Of a DNA stretch of 64,000 nt, positions 42,942 through 50,989 are shown piece after piece. Source of the DNA: VBDM01 sp963699535 (GTDB lineage Bacteria > Pseudomonadota > Gammaproteobacteria > Burkholderiales > SG8-39); contig CAVOUJ010000021.1 of the NCBI GenBank assembly GCA_963699535.1, positions 1-64,000 of the forward strand, in the 5' to 3' direction. Numbering within the stretch: the stretch's first letter is position 1; the number at the start of each line of letters is the position of its first letter. A program made the position numbers and the translations under genes. Under the pieces are notes generated by a model that had not been told where the DNA came from, did no database searches, and saw only the letters and a program-made list of their open reading frames with translations.

Positions 42942-44318
42942 CTATCTTCTGGATTGAGGCGTATACGGGGCTCCCGTACTATAGCCTAGAACCAGCGTGC
43001 CGCGCCGATCCACGTAGCTCTGCAGCGGCACATTGCTCTGGCGCTCCAGCCGTCCGCCCTCCACCCTCAGGCTGGTGCTCCGCCCCAGCTGGTAGAGCAG
43101 ACCCGCGGCCGTTTCGCGATCTGTATCCTCCTCATGGTTGCTCGAGAAGACGCGCTTTGAGTACCGCGTGAAAGCATAGGCCTGGGCTTCAATGGAAAAC
43201 TGCAAAGACCCGGAAATTCTCCCGCCTTTCTCGCTGTAGTCCTGGGGCAGAGTCGCGAAATCGACGCTCCGCAGGTACCCCTGCACGAGGTAACCGAGGA
43301 ACCCGCCTTGGCTCTCGTAGGTCAAGTCGGCGCGGCGGCTGTGATAGATGTCGGGCTGAAAAAAGTTGCCCGTGCTCAGGGGCACCGCGGCCACCTCGCC
43401 TCGAATCGAGGGCAGCGTCGGAATCGAAAAATCTTGAATCGTATCGCTGTACGTGTCGGAGATCTGGTCGGCAAGGAGAATGCGGAGCGCGGTTTCCGAC
43501 GTGCGCGCCCACTGGCCGAAGTACCGGAAGAGCCGGCCCCTAAATCGCTCTCCCCCGTATTGCTGGAGGACCGTGCTGCCGACGTCTACCGTCTGCCGGA
43601 CGGTGGGCTCGGAGAAGTCAAAACGGAAAAACCCATCCCACCGGGAAATGTCGGTGTAGAGGGCGGGGGGGTCGAAGTGGATGCGGGTCGCCTGGAAGTT
43701 GAGCGACAAGACGCTCGGCGTCGAGATCTGGCGCAGCCATTGGCCGTAGGCCGTGTAACGGTCGCTGTCTCCTTCCCCGCCTCCGTGGACACGGAATTGG
43801 CCGTATCGAGCCCCGATCACCGGCGTGTTGGCGGCATCCCAGCGAAAGCTGAATTCCGGACCCGTGCTGAAGGAATTGGTCTTCTGCATAGTCGCAGGCG
43901 TAGCCGGGTCCCTGACGCTCGTGTTCAACTCCCGGTAAACATCCTGGAAAGTCCAGGTGAAGAAGCTGGGCGATATCGTCCATACCCCTAAGCCATCGAG
44001 GAAGAACCCGTTATCGTCAGGATAGACGTTGTGAACGAAGCGTCGTTTTTCCACTTGCGCCACCAGCCGCGCGGTCAACTCGGCGCTGCGTTCGTTGTAC
44101 ACGAGTCCGCCGAAAAGTTGTTCCGTGTATTCGGAGCGCGGGTCCGTCTCGCTTCGCGTGATATTGCTGTCGTGAGACACGGCGTATCCCGCGCCAAAAT
44201 CGATCTGCGCCGCGAAGACCGGCCCACTGCCGGGGCCGCCGCAGCACATCAGCGCGGCGCAGGACGTCCAGAACCGGAAGGCGTTTGTGCGACCCGCTTT
44301 GCTCAACCGCCGGCCCAC
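42942..44318 (-). CDS. XrtA/PEP-CTERM-associated outer-membrane beta-barrel-like protein
   Basis: About 458 residues. The proposed start is the GTG at 44318, which overlaps the previous stop by 16 bases; it opens a signal peptide (FRFWTSCAALMCCGG) ending in FAA. A longer upstream frame exists but is antisense-like and basic. The mature part starts QIDFGAGYAVSHDSNITRSE and consists of alternating amphipathic strands typical of outer-membrane barrels. It fits the uncharacterised PEP-CTERM-locus family TIGR03016 by position (kinase before, ATPase after) and pattern. It possibly forms the outer-membrane exit for the polysaccharide. The exact start is uncertain. Confidence 0.75.
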   Translation of the reverse strand: MGRRLSKAGRTNAFRFWTSCAALMCCGGPGSGPVFAAQIDFGAGYAVSHDSNITRSETDPRSEYTEQLFGGLVYNERSAELTARLVAQVEKRRFVHNVYPDDNGFFLDGLGVWTISPSFFTWTFQDVYRELNTSVRDPATPATMQKTNSFSTGPEFSFRWDAANTPVIGARYGQFRVHGGGEGDSDRYTAYGQWLRQISTPSVLSLNFQATRIHFDPPALYTDISRWDGFFRFDFSEPTVRQTVDVGSTVLQQYGGERFRGRLFRYFGQWARTSETALRILLADQISDTYSDTIQDFSIPTLPSIRGEVAAVPLSTGNFFQPDIYHSRRADLTYESQGGFLGYLVQGYLRSVDFATLPQDYSEKGGRISGSLQFSIEAQAYAFTRYSKRVFSSNHEEDTDRETAAGLLYQLGRSTSLRVEGGRLERQSNVPLQSYVDRRGTLVLGYSTGAPYTPQSRR

Positions 44319-45205
44319 GGGAATCGCACGCGCCAATGCCTGAGCAAGATTTCGCGCCAGTCGATCTGCGGAATGCGCGGTTCGTCGTTGAAGACGACAC
44401 CAAGCAGCTTCTTTCCGCCGATTTCCTTGACACAGTTCTCGATCTGCGTGCCCGTGACGCGCCCGTAGCGTCCGACGAGGACCACATAGTCGCACAGCTC
44501 GGAAAGCATCCGTATGTCCGCGATATCCGACATGGAGGGACCGTCAAGAATGATGAAGCGCTCCGGATAACGCCGGCGGACCGATTCGATCAGGCGCCGC
44601 ATCTTGAGCGAGGTAAAGTACTCAGCCGGAATCTCGCGTTTTCTGCCCGCCGCAATCACTCGGAACCGCGAGATGCCGACGGGGCGGATGATTGTGGACA
44701 GGTCGAGGTCCGGATTCTCCAGGTAGTCAGTCAGTCCCGGGGTCGATGGATCGTCCAGCAGTCGGTGAAGGGTGGGATTGCGGAGATTGCAGTCGACCAC
44801 CAGCGCCGTGTTTCCCGCGTCGAAGGCAAATGCCGCGGCGAGATTTTGCGCGACGAAGCTGCTGCCGCTTCCCTTGCTCATGGCGCTCACCAGAATCACC
44901 CCGTTTAGTCCCTCTCCCTGCAGGATGATCTTGGTACGCAGGTCGCGAAACGCCTGAACCGCCGGATCGTCGACGAGTTCCGGCCGGATGATTCCATGCC
45001 GAGAGAGATCCTCCGCGTCCAGAAGAGGCCCTTCGTTCTGGTTCATCCGGGAAATGTCCTCGAGCCGGACGATCTCACCTCTCCGTTCCGGTATCAGGGC
45101 CGTCCCGGGTATGGGGGCCCAGTCCTCGGCGGGACCGGACCCCGCATCCGGTTGCTTGTGCCGTTCCCCGCGCGCCTTGTTGAGGGCCTTCTCGATCTTG
45201 CTCAT
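44303..45205 (-). CDS. XrtA-associated tyrosine-kinase-like ATPase (CpsD/Wzc-C type) with altered Walker A
   Basis: A 300-residue cytoplasmic partner of the chain-length protein, which starts immediately upstream. It has the P-loop ATPase layout of bacterial tyrosine kinases: SAMSKGSGSSFVAQNLAAAF near residues 107-126, ALVVDCNLRNPTLHRLL (Walker A') and FIILDGPSMSDIAD (Walker B). In the usual kinases the P-loop reads GEGKS/T; here the final Lys is replaced by Ser (KGSGSS), and the C-terminus has no Tyr cluster. By locus position it matches the family TIGR03018, yet it may bind nucleotide differently or be a non-catalytic regulator. Its stop overlaps the next gene. Confidence 0.82.
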   Translation of the reverse strand: MSKIEKALNKARGERHKQPDAGSGPAEDWAPIPGTALIPERRGEIVRLEDISRMNQNEGPLLDAEDLSRHGIIRPELVDDPAVQAFRDLRTKIILQGEGLNGVILVSAMSKGSGSSFVAQNLAAAFAFDAGNTALVVDCNLRNPTLHRLLDDPSTPGLTDYLENPDLDLSTIIRPVGISRFRVIAAGRKREIPAEYFTSLKMRRLIESVRRRYPERFIILDGPSMSDIADIRMLSELCDYVVLVGRYGRVTGTQIENCVKEIGGKKLLGVVFNDEPRIPQIDWREILLRHWRVRFPWAGG

Positions 45206-45206
45206 T

Positions 45207-46751
45207 TCACAGTACCTGGGCCATTCGCAGCATGGAAAGGATCGCGCACACGGCCAGCGTCGCCACCAGTACCAGCTTCAGCACCGGGAGTTCTCCCCTC
45301 AGCTGCTTCAGTTCGTCCGGCGTCCAAAGATGAGGGATGGTCGCCAGGACCGGAACATTGTGCGTTTTCGGAATGATGTCTCCCACGCGGACTCGCGGGT
45401 CGAGTTGCATCCGTATATAGAGCAGTCCGAAAGGAACCAGCAGCCCGAGCGCAAACCCGCCGACCAGAAAGTGCCAGAATCGCGGCCCTTTGGGGGCTTG
45501 CGGTCGAGTCGCCGGTTCCTGAATGCTGAACGTCAATCCCTGGCGATCGTCGTCCAGACTCATCGAAACGCGCGCCCTTTCACGACGGCGCAGAAGATCC
45601 TGATAGATCTCGCGGTTGATCTGATTGTCGCGTGCCAGATCGGCCAGTCGCGCATCCCCGCTGCGCACGCCCTTGCCGCGCTGGGCCTCATCCCGGAGCA
45701 AGCGCTGCGACTCCGCGATACGCGCCTTGAGCGATTCAACCGTCACTTGGGATGCCGACAGTTCGCGGCGCAATTGCTGATAGATCGGACTATTCATCGC
45801 CGATTCGCTCATTTCCCCGCGGCCGGCACGTTCTCCCTGGCTGGGCCGTTGGCGCTCGGATTCAAGTGCTTTCGTCAAGTCCTGAATCTGCATCTTGATC
45901 TGAATGATGTCCGGATGAGTGTCGAGGTAGCTCAGCCGCATCGTATCGAGCTTCGCCTGCAAGTCTCCGATGCGAGCCCGCATCTGGCCCTCGCGCGTAA
46001 TCCCCGCGGTAACGTCCGCTTCGCCGGACACCTGCCGCTCGAGAGAGGCGCGCCTGATCTCCGCTTCCCTCAGTTCCATGGTGGTAGTTTCAATGCGCGC
46101 GTTCAGCGCGGCCAGACGTGCGCTCAGCTCGACCTCGTTGACCGGGCGCGCGTCCACGTTCGATCCGCGCACCTGCCTGATTTCCTGTTCGCTCTGGGCA
46201 AGCTTCGCCTCGTATTCCCGGGCTTGCCTGTCGATGAACTCGTATGCGGCTCGGGTCTCGGCCGCCCTGGCGGCAACTCCTTCCTGAATGAAAAGCTCGG
46301 CGAATCTCTGCGTCACGCGAAACGCCCGGTCCGGATCGGTATCGCGGTATTCGATCTTGACGAGGTTCCTCCCGACGTTGGAGACGGTCGTGCGCCTTTT
46401 GATCTCTTCGATCAGGAACTCCTGCTCCACCGCGCTCGGGTTTCTGTCCGACCACCCCCCATGTTCCAGAATGCGGTCCATGATCCTGCGTCCGTAAATG
46501 AGCTCGCGCGCGTTCCTGGTCAAGTCGCTGACATCCGTCGCCACGGCCGCGCCCTGCATCAGAGGCTGGATGATGTTCCTGTCTTCCACGAGAATATTCG
46601 TCGATGCCGAATAGAATTTCGGCCACGTCAGTCCCAGCGTGAGGAGCACGGCGTTCACGAGAACGAAGATTCCCACGAACACGCGCCGTGAAATGAATGC
46701 CTCCCTGACGAGCGTCCTTACAATCTGTTCCGGATGTATCTGCATCTGCAA
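45207..46751 (-). CDS. XrtA-system polysaccharide chain-length determinant (Wzz/PCP type)
   Basis: A 514-residue inner-membrane protein. The first membrane segment (FVGIFVLVNAVLLTLGL) is near residues 25-41, followed by a large periplasmic coiled-coil region of about 380 residues with many Glu, Arg and Gln. A second segment (FWHFLVGGFALGLLVPFGLL) and a third near the C-terminus complete it. This is the polysaccharide co-polymerase layout with PEP-CTERM-type length (TIGR03007). It controls chain length and connects periplasmic polymerisation with the kinase-like ATPase encoded one base downstream. It starts eight bases after the export lipoprotein gene. Confidence 0.9.
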   Translation of the reverse strand: MQMQIHPEQIVRTLVREAFISRRVFVGIFVLVNAVLLTLGLTWPKFYSASTNILVEDRNIIQPLMQGAAVATDVSDLTRNARELIYGRRIMDRILEHGGWSDRNPSAVEQEFLIEEIKRRTTVSNVGRNLVKIEYRDTDPDRAFRVTQRFAELFIQEGVAARAAETRAAYEFIDRQAREYEAKLAQSEQEIRQVRGSNVDARPVNEVELSARLAALNARIETTTMELREAEIRRASLERQVSGEADVTAGITREGQMRARIGDLQAKLDTMRLSYLDTHPDIIQIKMQIQDLTKALESERQRPSQGERAGRGEMSESAMNSPIYQQLRRELSASQVTVESLKARIAESQRLLRDEAQRGKGVRSGDARLADLARDNQINREIYQDLLRRRERARVSMSLDDDRQGLTFSIQEPATRPQAPKGPRFWHFLVGGFALGLLVPFGLLYIRMQLDPRVRVGDIIPKTHNVPVLATIPHLWTPDELKQLRGELPVLKLVLVATLAVCAILSMLRMAQVL

Positions 46752-46759
46752 TCCCCCGA

Positions 46760-47380
46760 CTAGAACAGTCTCTCGGGAACCGCTATTACATCTCCCGGCG
46801 CGAGCAACAAATTGGTTTCAAGCTTGCCCTTGCGGAGTATGTCGCCCAGTTCGATCGGGAACACTTCGGTCTTGCTCTTGGTCTTGCGAAACAGCCGCGA
46901 CCGATTGGGCGACGCGAAGTCAGTCAGGCCACCGGCTTCGAGTACCGCATCGAGAACCGTCATTCCCTGACGATGAGGTATCGAACGCGGGGTACGTACT
47001 GCGCCGGTCACACGCACACGCGTTAGGAATTCGTGTGATCGTAGTTCCGTAATGATCACGGCCACATTGGGTTCGCGAATATACTCGGAGAGCCGTTTTC
47101 TGATGGTTTCGGCAACCTCGCTCGGGGTTTGCCCCCCGGCTTGGACGTCGCCGATGATCGGCACCGAGATTTTTCCGTCTGGCCGCACCGGCGCGGTCAC
47201 GGTCAACTCTGGATTGCGCCATACGGTCACCTGTACCCGATCGTCCACTCCAATGCGGTAGTCACCCTCGACTTCGGGTACCAGACTTGCGCCGGTGGTT
47301 TCCGCGGGATCTTCCAGACCTGCGCAAGCGACCAAATTCAGCGCCAACACAGGAATAACAATCCACTGCACTCGATTCAT
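46760..47380 (-). CDS. Polysaccharide export lipoprotein (Wza/EpsE-like), XrtA type
   Basis: A 206-residue lipoprotein. Signal peptide MNRVQWIVIPVLALNLVACAG, lipobox Cys at about residue 19. The mature part has the export-domain signature DYRIGVDDRVQVTVWRNPE and VRPDGKISVPIIGDVQAGG, and a SLBB-like domain with GAVRTPRSIPHRQGMTVLDA. Such proteins form or seed the outer-membrane channel for exopolysaccharide (family TIGR03027). It is encoded 162 bases after the sugar-transferase gene and directly before the chain-length gene. Confidence 0.9.
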   Translation of the reverse strand: MNRVQWIVIPVLALNLVACAGLEDPAETTGASLVPEVEGDYRIGVDDRVQVTVWRNPELTVTAPVRPDGKISVPIIGDVQAGGQTPSEVAETIRKRLSEYIREPNVAVIITELRSHEFLTRVRVTGAVRTPRSIPHRQGMTVLDAVLEAGGLTDFASPNRSRLFRKTKSKTEVFPIELGDILRKGKLETNLLLAPGDVIAVPERLF

Positions 47381-47542
47381 CTGTTCCTCGCCATGCCCTT
47401 ATCTTTCAATCGGGCTCTTTCCGAGTCGACCCGGCGGCGCCGAGCCCTACTCGGAAGACTGCAATAATAATTGGGTTGCTCATGTTATTCCACGCGTTCA
47501 AGCACACCGAGCCATGTTTGACTATGAGACCTTGAGATAGCC
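47381..47542. other. Gap inside the EPS operon
   Basis: This 162-base gap between the sugar-transferase stop and the export lipoprotein start may hold an internal promoter. Inverted GC-rich segments near 47430-47455 (GAGTCGACCCGGCGGC, then GCCGAGCC) could fold, but no clear terminator or operator is seen. Confidence 0.35.
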
Positions 47543-48961
47543 CTAACGAGCACCCTTGCCGAACAGGACGACCTGCGCAGTTTGCAGAAGAATGACCAAA
47601 TCGAGAAACAGGGAGTGATTCTTCACGTAGTAGAGATCGAATTGAAGCTTCTGCACGGCATCGTCAAGAGACGCTCCGTACGGATACCGAACCTGCGCCC
47701 ACCCGGTGATCCCCGGCCTCACCGAGTGGCGGCTTCCATAAAAGGGCACTTTCCGGCTGAGATCCTGGACGAACGGCGGTCGCTCGGGACGAGGGCCGAC
47801 GAAACTCATGTCGCCACGAAGGACGTTGATGAGCTGAGGCAGTTCGTCGATCCTCGTCAGCCTGAGGAATTTGCCTACCCGCGTAATGCGGTCGTCGTTC
47901 TTTTCCGCCCACCGCGCAACGCCGTCCTTCTCCGCGTCGATGCGCATACTGCGAAACTTCAGTATCTCGAACACCCTGCCCGACTCGCCTACTCGCGTCT
48001 GGCGATACAGAATCGGCCGGCCGCTCTCACGCCATATCGCGAGTGCCGCAAGCAGCATGAGCGGCAAGGTGGCGATGAGCATGGCGCAGCTCACACAGAT
48101 ATCGAACGCACGCTTCAGGAGCTTCCGAAAACCAGTCCTGGAAAACCCTTCAGAAAAGATCATCCAGCTCGCGCTCAATGAATTGATTTGAACGTAACCG
48201 GTCTCCCTTTCAAAGAAGGTCGGCAAGTCCACGATGCTGATCCCCTGGAGCTTGCACTCGAGGAGTTTCGACATCGGCAAATGCCCGTTGCGCCGGTCTC
48301 TCACACCCACGACGATCTCGTCGATTCTGTGCTGCTCGACGAGTTCACGCAGGGCGGTGCAGTCGCCGAGCAACTTCGACTTGTCCCGCCCAGGATGTTC
48401 ATCCCCGCACAGTACGAAACCCACCAGGTCGAAACCTGCACTCGGGCCGAGCTTGCTTTGCAGCGCATCGACCCCGGCCGCCCGGGACCCGCTCCCGAGC
48501 ACGAGGATGCGGCGCTTGAGCGCCTTGTGCCCCATGATCCGGAAGAAAACCACGCGCGCCAGAGCCGTGAGAACGAGGGAGAACAGAAAGGTCAAGATCA
48601 GGATGCCTCGACCCAGGAAACTTCCGGGGATGACGTAGAAGATGATGACGATCGCCAGAGCCCCGGCCGGAAAGCTCGCCAGGAAACGCACGTGGTATTC
48701 TCTGTCGTTCCTGTTCAGGGCCGAACCGTAGAGCCCAAACGCAGTCATCACCGCCAGCATCACAAACGCGTACAAGAGAGCGCGCGGGAACAGCGGGAAC
48801 AATCCCTGCGACGAGCCGCTCGCCAAGGAGGAGGTCAAGTTGAGATCAAGGAAACGCAGGGTACCCGCGAGGTACACCGCGCCAACATGAATCGCAGCCT
48901 CGGCGAGCATCAGGAAGATGAGGGGAACCGAGACGTAGTGTCCAAAAAGGCGAACGCTCAC
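47543..48961 (-). CDS. XrtA-system undecaprenyl-phosphate sugar phosphotransferase
   Basis: A 472-residue membrane protein with four to five N-terminal hydrophobic segments, a nucleotide-binding-like middle domain (ILVLGSGSRAAGVDAL) and a C-terminal bacterial sugar transferase domain. The latter has KRAFDICVSCAMLIATLPLM, FKFRSMR-type LKFRSMRIDAEKDG, TRIDELPQLINVLRGDMSFV and GPRPERP. It should start repeat-unit synthesis by placing a sugar-1-phosphate on undecaprenyl phosphate; it matches the PEP-CTERM-linked family TIGR03013. The start is the GTG at 48961, overlapping the stop of the small upstream frame as GTGA. Confidence 0.92.
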   Translation of the reverse strand: MSVRLFGHYVSVPLIFLMLAEAAIHVGAVYLAGTLRFLDLNLTSSLASGSSQGLFPLFPRALLYAFVMLAVMTAFGLYGSALNRNDREYHVRFLASFPAGALAIVIIFYVIPGSFLGRGILILTFLFSLVLTALARVVFFRIMGHKALKRRILVLGSGSRAAGVDALQSKLGPSAGFDLVGFVLCGDEHPGRDKSKLLGDCTALRELVEQHRIDEIVVGVRDRRNGHLPMSKLLECKLQGISIVDLPTFFERETGYVQINSLSASWMIFSEGFSRTGFRKLLKRAFDICVSCAMLIATLPLMLLAALAIWRESGRPILYRQTRVGESGRVFEILKFRSMRIDAEKDGVARWAEKNDDRITRVGKFLRLTRIDELPQLINVLRGDMSFVGPRPERPPFVQDLSRKVPFYGSRHSVRPGITGWAQVRYPYGASLDDAVQKLQFDLYYVKNHSLFLDLVILLQTAQVVLFGKGAR

Positions 48962-49362
48962 GACACCCTCCCTACCTCACGCTGCCCCTTCACACTCTGC
49001 TCCCTGCGCCCGCGCATTTTTTTAGCGAGCCTTCGCCCGAGAATCCGGCCTGGCTTTTCTTTCGCTAGCCCCCGATCGATGCTAGGCGCGACAGGCTGCT
49101 TTCGCAATAGCTCCTTGGGCGGACTCGCGGTTGAATACGCGTTGTGGCCACTCACGTTCGTCGGTTGCCGCAGGCCTAGTTCGGTTCGCGGGCCCGCAGC
49201 GGCCGTGATTGCGGTGACGTCCACGGTCGGGAGGCCTCCTGGATTCGGGCGAATGCGCCGGGGAATTTGCTTCAGATCGACAGGCACCGGCAGGTTCATG
49301 GTTGGCCAAACAACAAGGGCAAATAACAGTGATGCCAGCAGCATGGATTGTGCCAATTCCAA
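48958..49362 (-). CDS. Small hypothetical protein with one membrane segment, coupled to the sugar transferase
   Basis: A 134-residue frame starting MELAQSMLLASLLFALVVWP, a signal or anchor sequence, followed by a Pro- and Arg-rich tail without recognisable motif. Its stop codon shares bases with the GTG start of the sugar-transferase gene (GTGA at 48958-48961), the arrangement expected of translationally coupled genes, and this is the main argument that it is real. The basic C-terminal half (LGRRLAKKMRGRREQ) is also what a GC-rich spurious frame could give. No function can be assigned. Confidence 0.4.
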   Translation of the reverse strand: MELAQSMLLASLLFALVVWPTMNLPVPVDLKQIPRRIRPNPGGLPTVDVTAITAAAGPRTELGLRQPTNVSGHNAYSTASPPKELLRKQPVAPSIDRGLAKEKPGRILGRRLAKKMRGRREQSVKGQREVGRVS

Positions 49363-49503
49363 TTTGCGCAGCCCCCATCATCGACTTCCGCACCATGAGA
49401 AGGATTATGTTTTGGATTCAAGCTATTGCAGCAATCTCCCAGGAGCTCGAACAGAGATTCGGACGCCCGGGTTTGATGCGTTTTGCCCGCCTTAGCGTTC
49501 CGG

Positions 49504-49535
49504 GCGGGAATTTCCTTTCCCGCAGCGGATTTTTT
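49504..49535 (+). terminator. Hairpin with T-run between tRNA-Ser and the EPS operon
   Basis: GCGGGAA (49504-49510) and TTCCCGC (49517-49523) form a seven-pair stem with a six-base loop. On the plus strand a run of six T follows at 49530-49535. Both neighbouring units run on the minus strand, where no T-run follows the stem, so this may work poorly as a terminator for them. Confidence 0.35.
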
Positions 49536-49575
49536 GTCGCTTTTTCGGCGTTGAGTGGGAATACCAACAGGCTCG

Positions 49576-49665
49576 TGGCGGAGAGGGTGGGATTCGAACC
49601 CACGATACGCTTGCGCGTATTCCGGTTTTCGAGACCGGCACGTTCAACCGCTCCGTCACCTCTCC
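49576..49665 (-). tRNA. tRNA-Ser(CGA): tRNA-Ser(CGA)
   Basis: On the minus strand the acceptor stem GGAGAGG pairs with CCTCTCC and is followed by discriminator G and an encoded CCA. The anticodon stem ACCGG/CCGGT encloses the loop with CGA, reading the codon UCG. A long variable arm (ATACGCGCAAGCGTAT) is typical of serine tRNAs, and the T-arm is GGGTTCGAATCCC. It lies 29 bases downstream of serS on the same strand and is probably cotranscribed with it. Confidence 0.95.
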
Positions 49666-49694
49666 GGTCGGGCGGATTTTACCAGCGCCCGCGA

Positions 49695-50981
49695 TCAGCG
49701 CGGCGGTTCGATCACCCTGATGTCGCCCATGTAGGGCTCGAGCGCCGTCGGAATGTCCACGCCGCCGTCGCTTCGCTGGTAGTTCTCCATGACGGCGATC
49801 AGCGTGCGCCCGACTGCGAGTCCTGAGCCGTTCAGCGTATGCACGAGCTCGGGCTTGCCCTTGTCGTTGCGGAAGCGCGCCTGCATGCGCCGCGCCTGGA
49901 ACGCCTCGAAATTGCTGCAAGAAGAGATCTCCCGATACGCGTTCTGTCCCGGCAACCAGACTTCGATATCGTAGGTCTTTGCGGCGGCGAAACCCATGTC
50001 CCCCGTGCACAGCGTCACGACGCGGTAGGGCAGTTTCAGACGCTTGAGTATCTGTTCGGCGTGCCCGGTGAGGATCTCCAGCGCTTCGTACGACTTTTCC
50101 GGATGGACGATCTGTACCAGCTCCACCTTGTCGAACTGGTGGTTGCGGATCATGCCGCGCGTGTCCTTGCCATAGGAGCCGGCTTCGCTGCGGAAGCACG
50201 GCGAGTGACAGACGAACTTGAGCGGCAGCGATTCACGCGCGAGGATTTCGCCGCGCACGATGTTGGTCACCGGAACCTCGGCGGTGGGGATGAGGTAAAA
50301 CTTGCCCTCGTCCCCGCGCGACACGGAGAAAAGGTCCGCCTCGAGCTTCGGCAGTTGGCCCGTGCCGCGCATACTGTCGGCGTTGACGAGATACGGCGCA
50401 TAGACTTCGGTGTAACCGTGCTCCCGGGTGTGCACGTCGAGCATGAATTGGGCGATGGCGCGATGCAGTCGCGCAAGCTGCCCCGTCATCAACGCGAAGC
50501 GCGCGCCCGCGATCTTGCTGGCAGTCTCGAAGTCGAGCTGCTTCAGTGCCGCGCCGATATCGACGTGGTCCCTGGGCGTGAAGGTGAATTGTCGCGGCGC
50601 GCCGTCGCGCCGGACTTCCACATTGTCCGCGGCCGATTTTCCCACTGGCACCGACCCATGAGGGAGGTTCGGGATTCCATCGAGGTAGTCTTGGAGTTCT
50701 AGCCGGATCTTCTCCAGCCGCCGCTCGCTCTCGCCGAGAGTCGCGTTGGTTTGATTGCTGGCATCCAGCAGCGCCCCGACGTCCTGCCCCTTGGCCTTCG
50801 CCTGGCCTATTTCCCTGGCCAGCTGATTGCGCCGGGCCTGCGCCCCTTCGACGAGTGACTGCACTTCCCTTCGGGCAGCTTCGAGTTCCCGGAAGCGCTT
50901 GACATCGAGTTGGATGCCTCGCGATTCCAGGCGCTTCGCGAGCGCTTCGGCGTCGGCGCGAAGCATCTGAGGATCGAGCAT
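49695..50981 (-). CDS. serS: Seryl-tRNA synthetase
   Basis: A 428-residue class II aminoacyl-tRNA synthetase that charges tRNA-Ser (and tRNA-Sec) with serine. It starts MLDPQMLRADAEALAKRLES, the normal SerS start, followed by the long antiparallel coiled coil that grips the variable arm of tRNA-Ser (about residues 30-100). Motif 2 (CFRSEAGSYGKDTRG) and motif 3 (GLAVGRTLIAVMENYQ) are present. The ATG at 50981 has AGGGA five bases upstream; a longer frame to 51086 is antisense. It follows rarA by eight bases. Confidence 0.95.
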   Translation of the reverse strand: MLDPQMLRADAEALAKRLESRGIQLDVKRFRELEAARREVQSLVEGAQARRNQLAREIGQAKAKGQDVGALLDASNQTNATLGESERRLEKIRLELQDYLDGIPNLPHGSVPVGKSAADNVEVRRDGAPRQFTFTPRDHVDIGAALKQLDFETASKIAGARFALMTGQLARLHRAIAQFMLDVHTREHGYTEVYAPYLVNADSMRGTGQLPKLEADLFSVSRGDEGKFYLIPTAEVPVTNIVRGEILARESLPLKFVCHSPCFRSEAGSYGKDTRGMIRNHQFDKVELVQIVHPEKSYEALEILTGHAEQILKRLKLPYRVVTLCTGDMGFAAAKTYDIEVWLPGQNAYREISSCSNFEAFQARRMQARFRNDKGKPELVHTLNGSGLAVGRTLIAVMENYQRSDGGVDIPTALEPYMGDIRVIEPPR

Positions 50982-50989
50982 GGGTGTCC

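Noticed and set aside
44988..46691. 567-codon plus-strand frame across the chain-length gene
   Set aside because: Shadow of the chain-length coding sequence; its composition is basic and it has no domain, whereas the minus strand has a complete co-polymerase layout.
48188..49495. 435-codon plus-strand frame antisense to the sugar transferase
   Set aside because: It covers the conserved transferase gene on the opposite strand and shows only low-complexity charged sequence.
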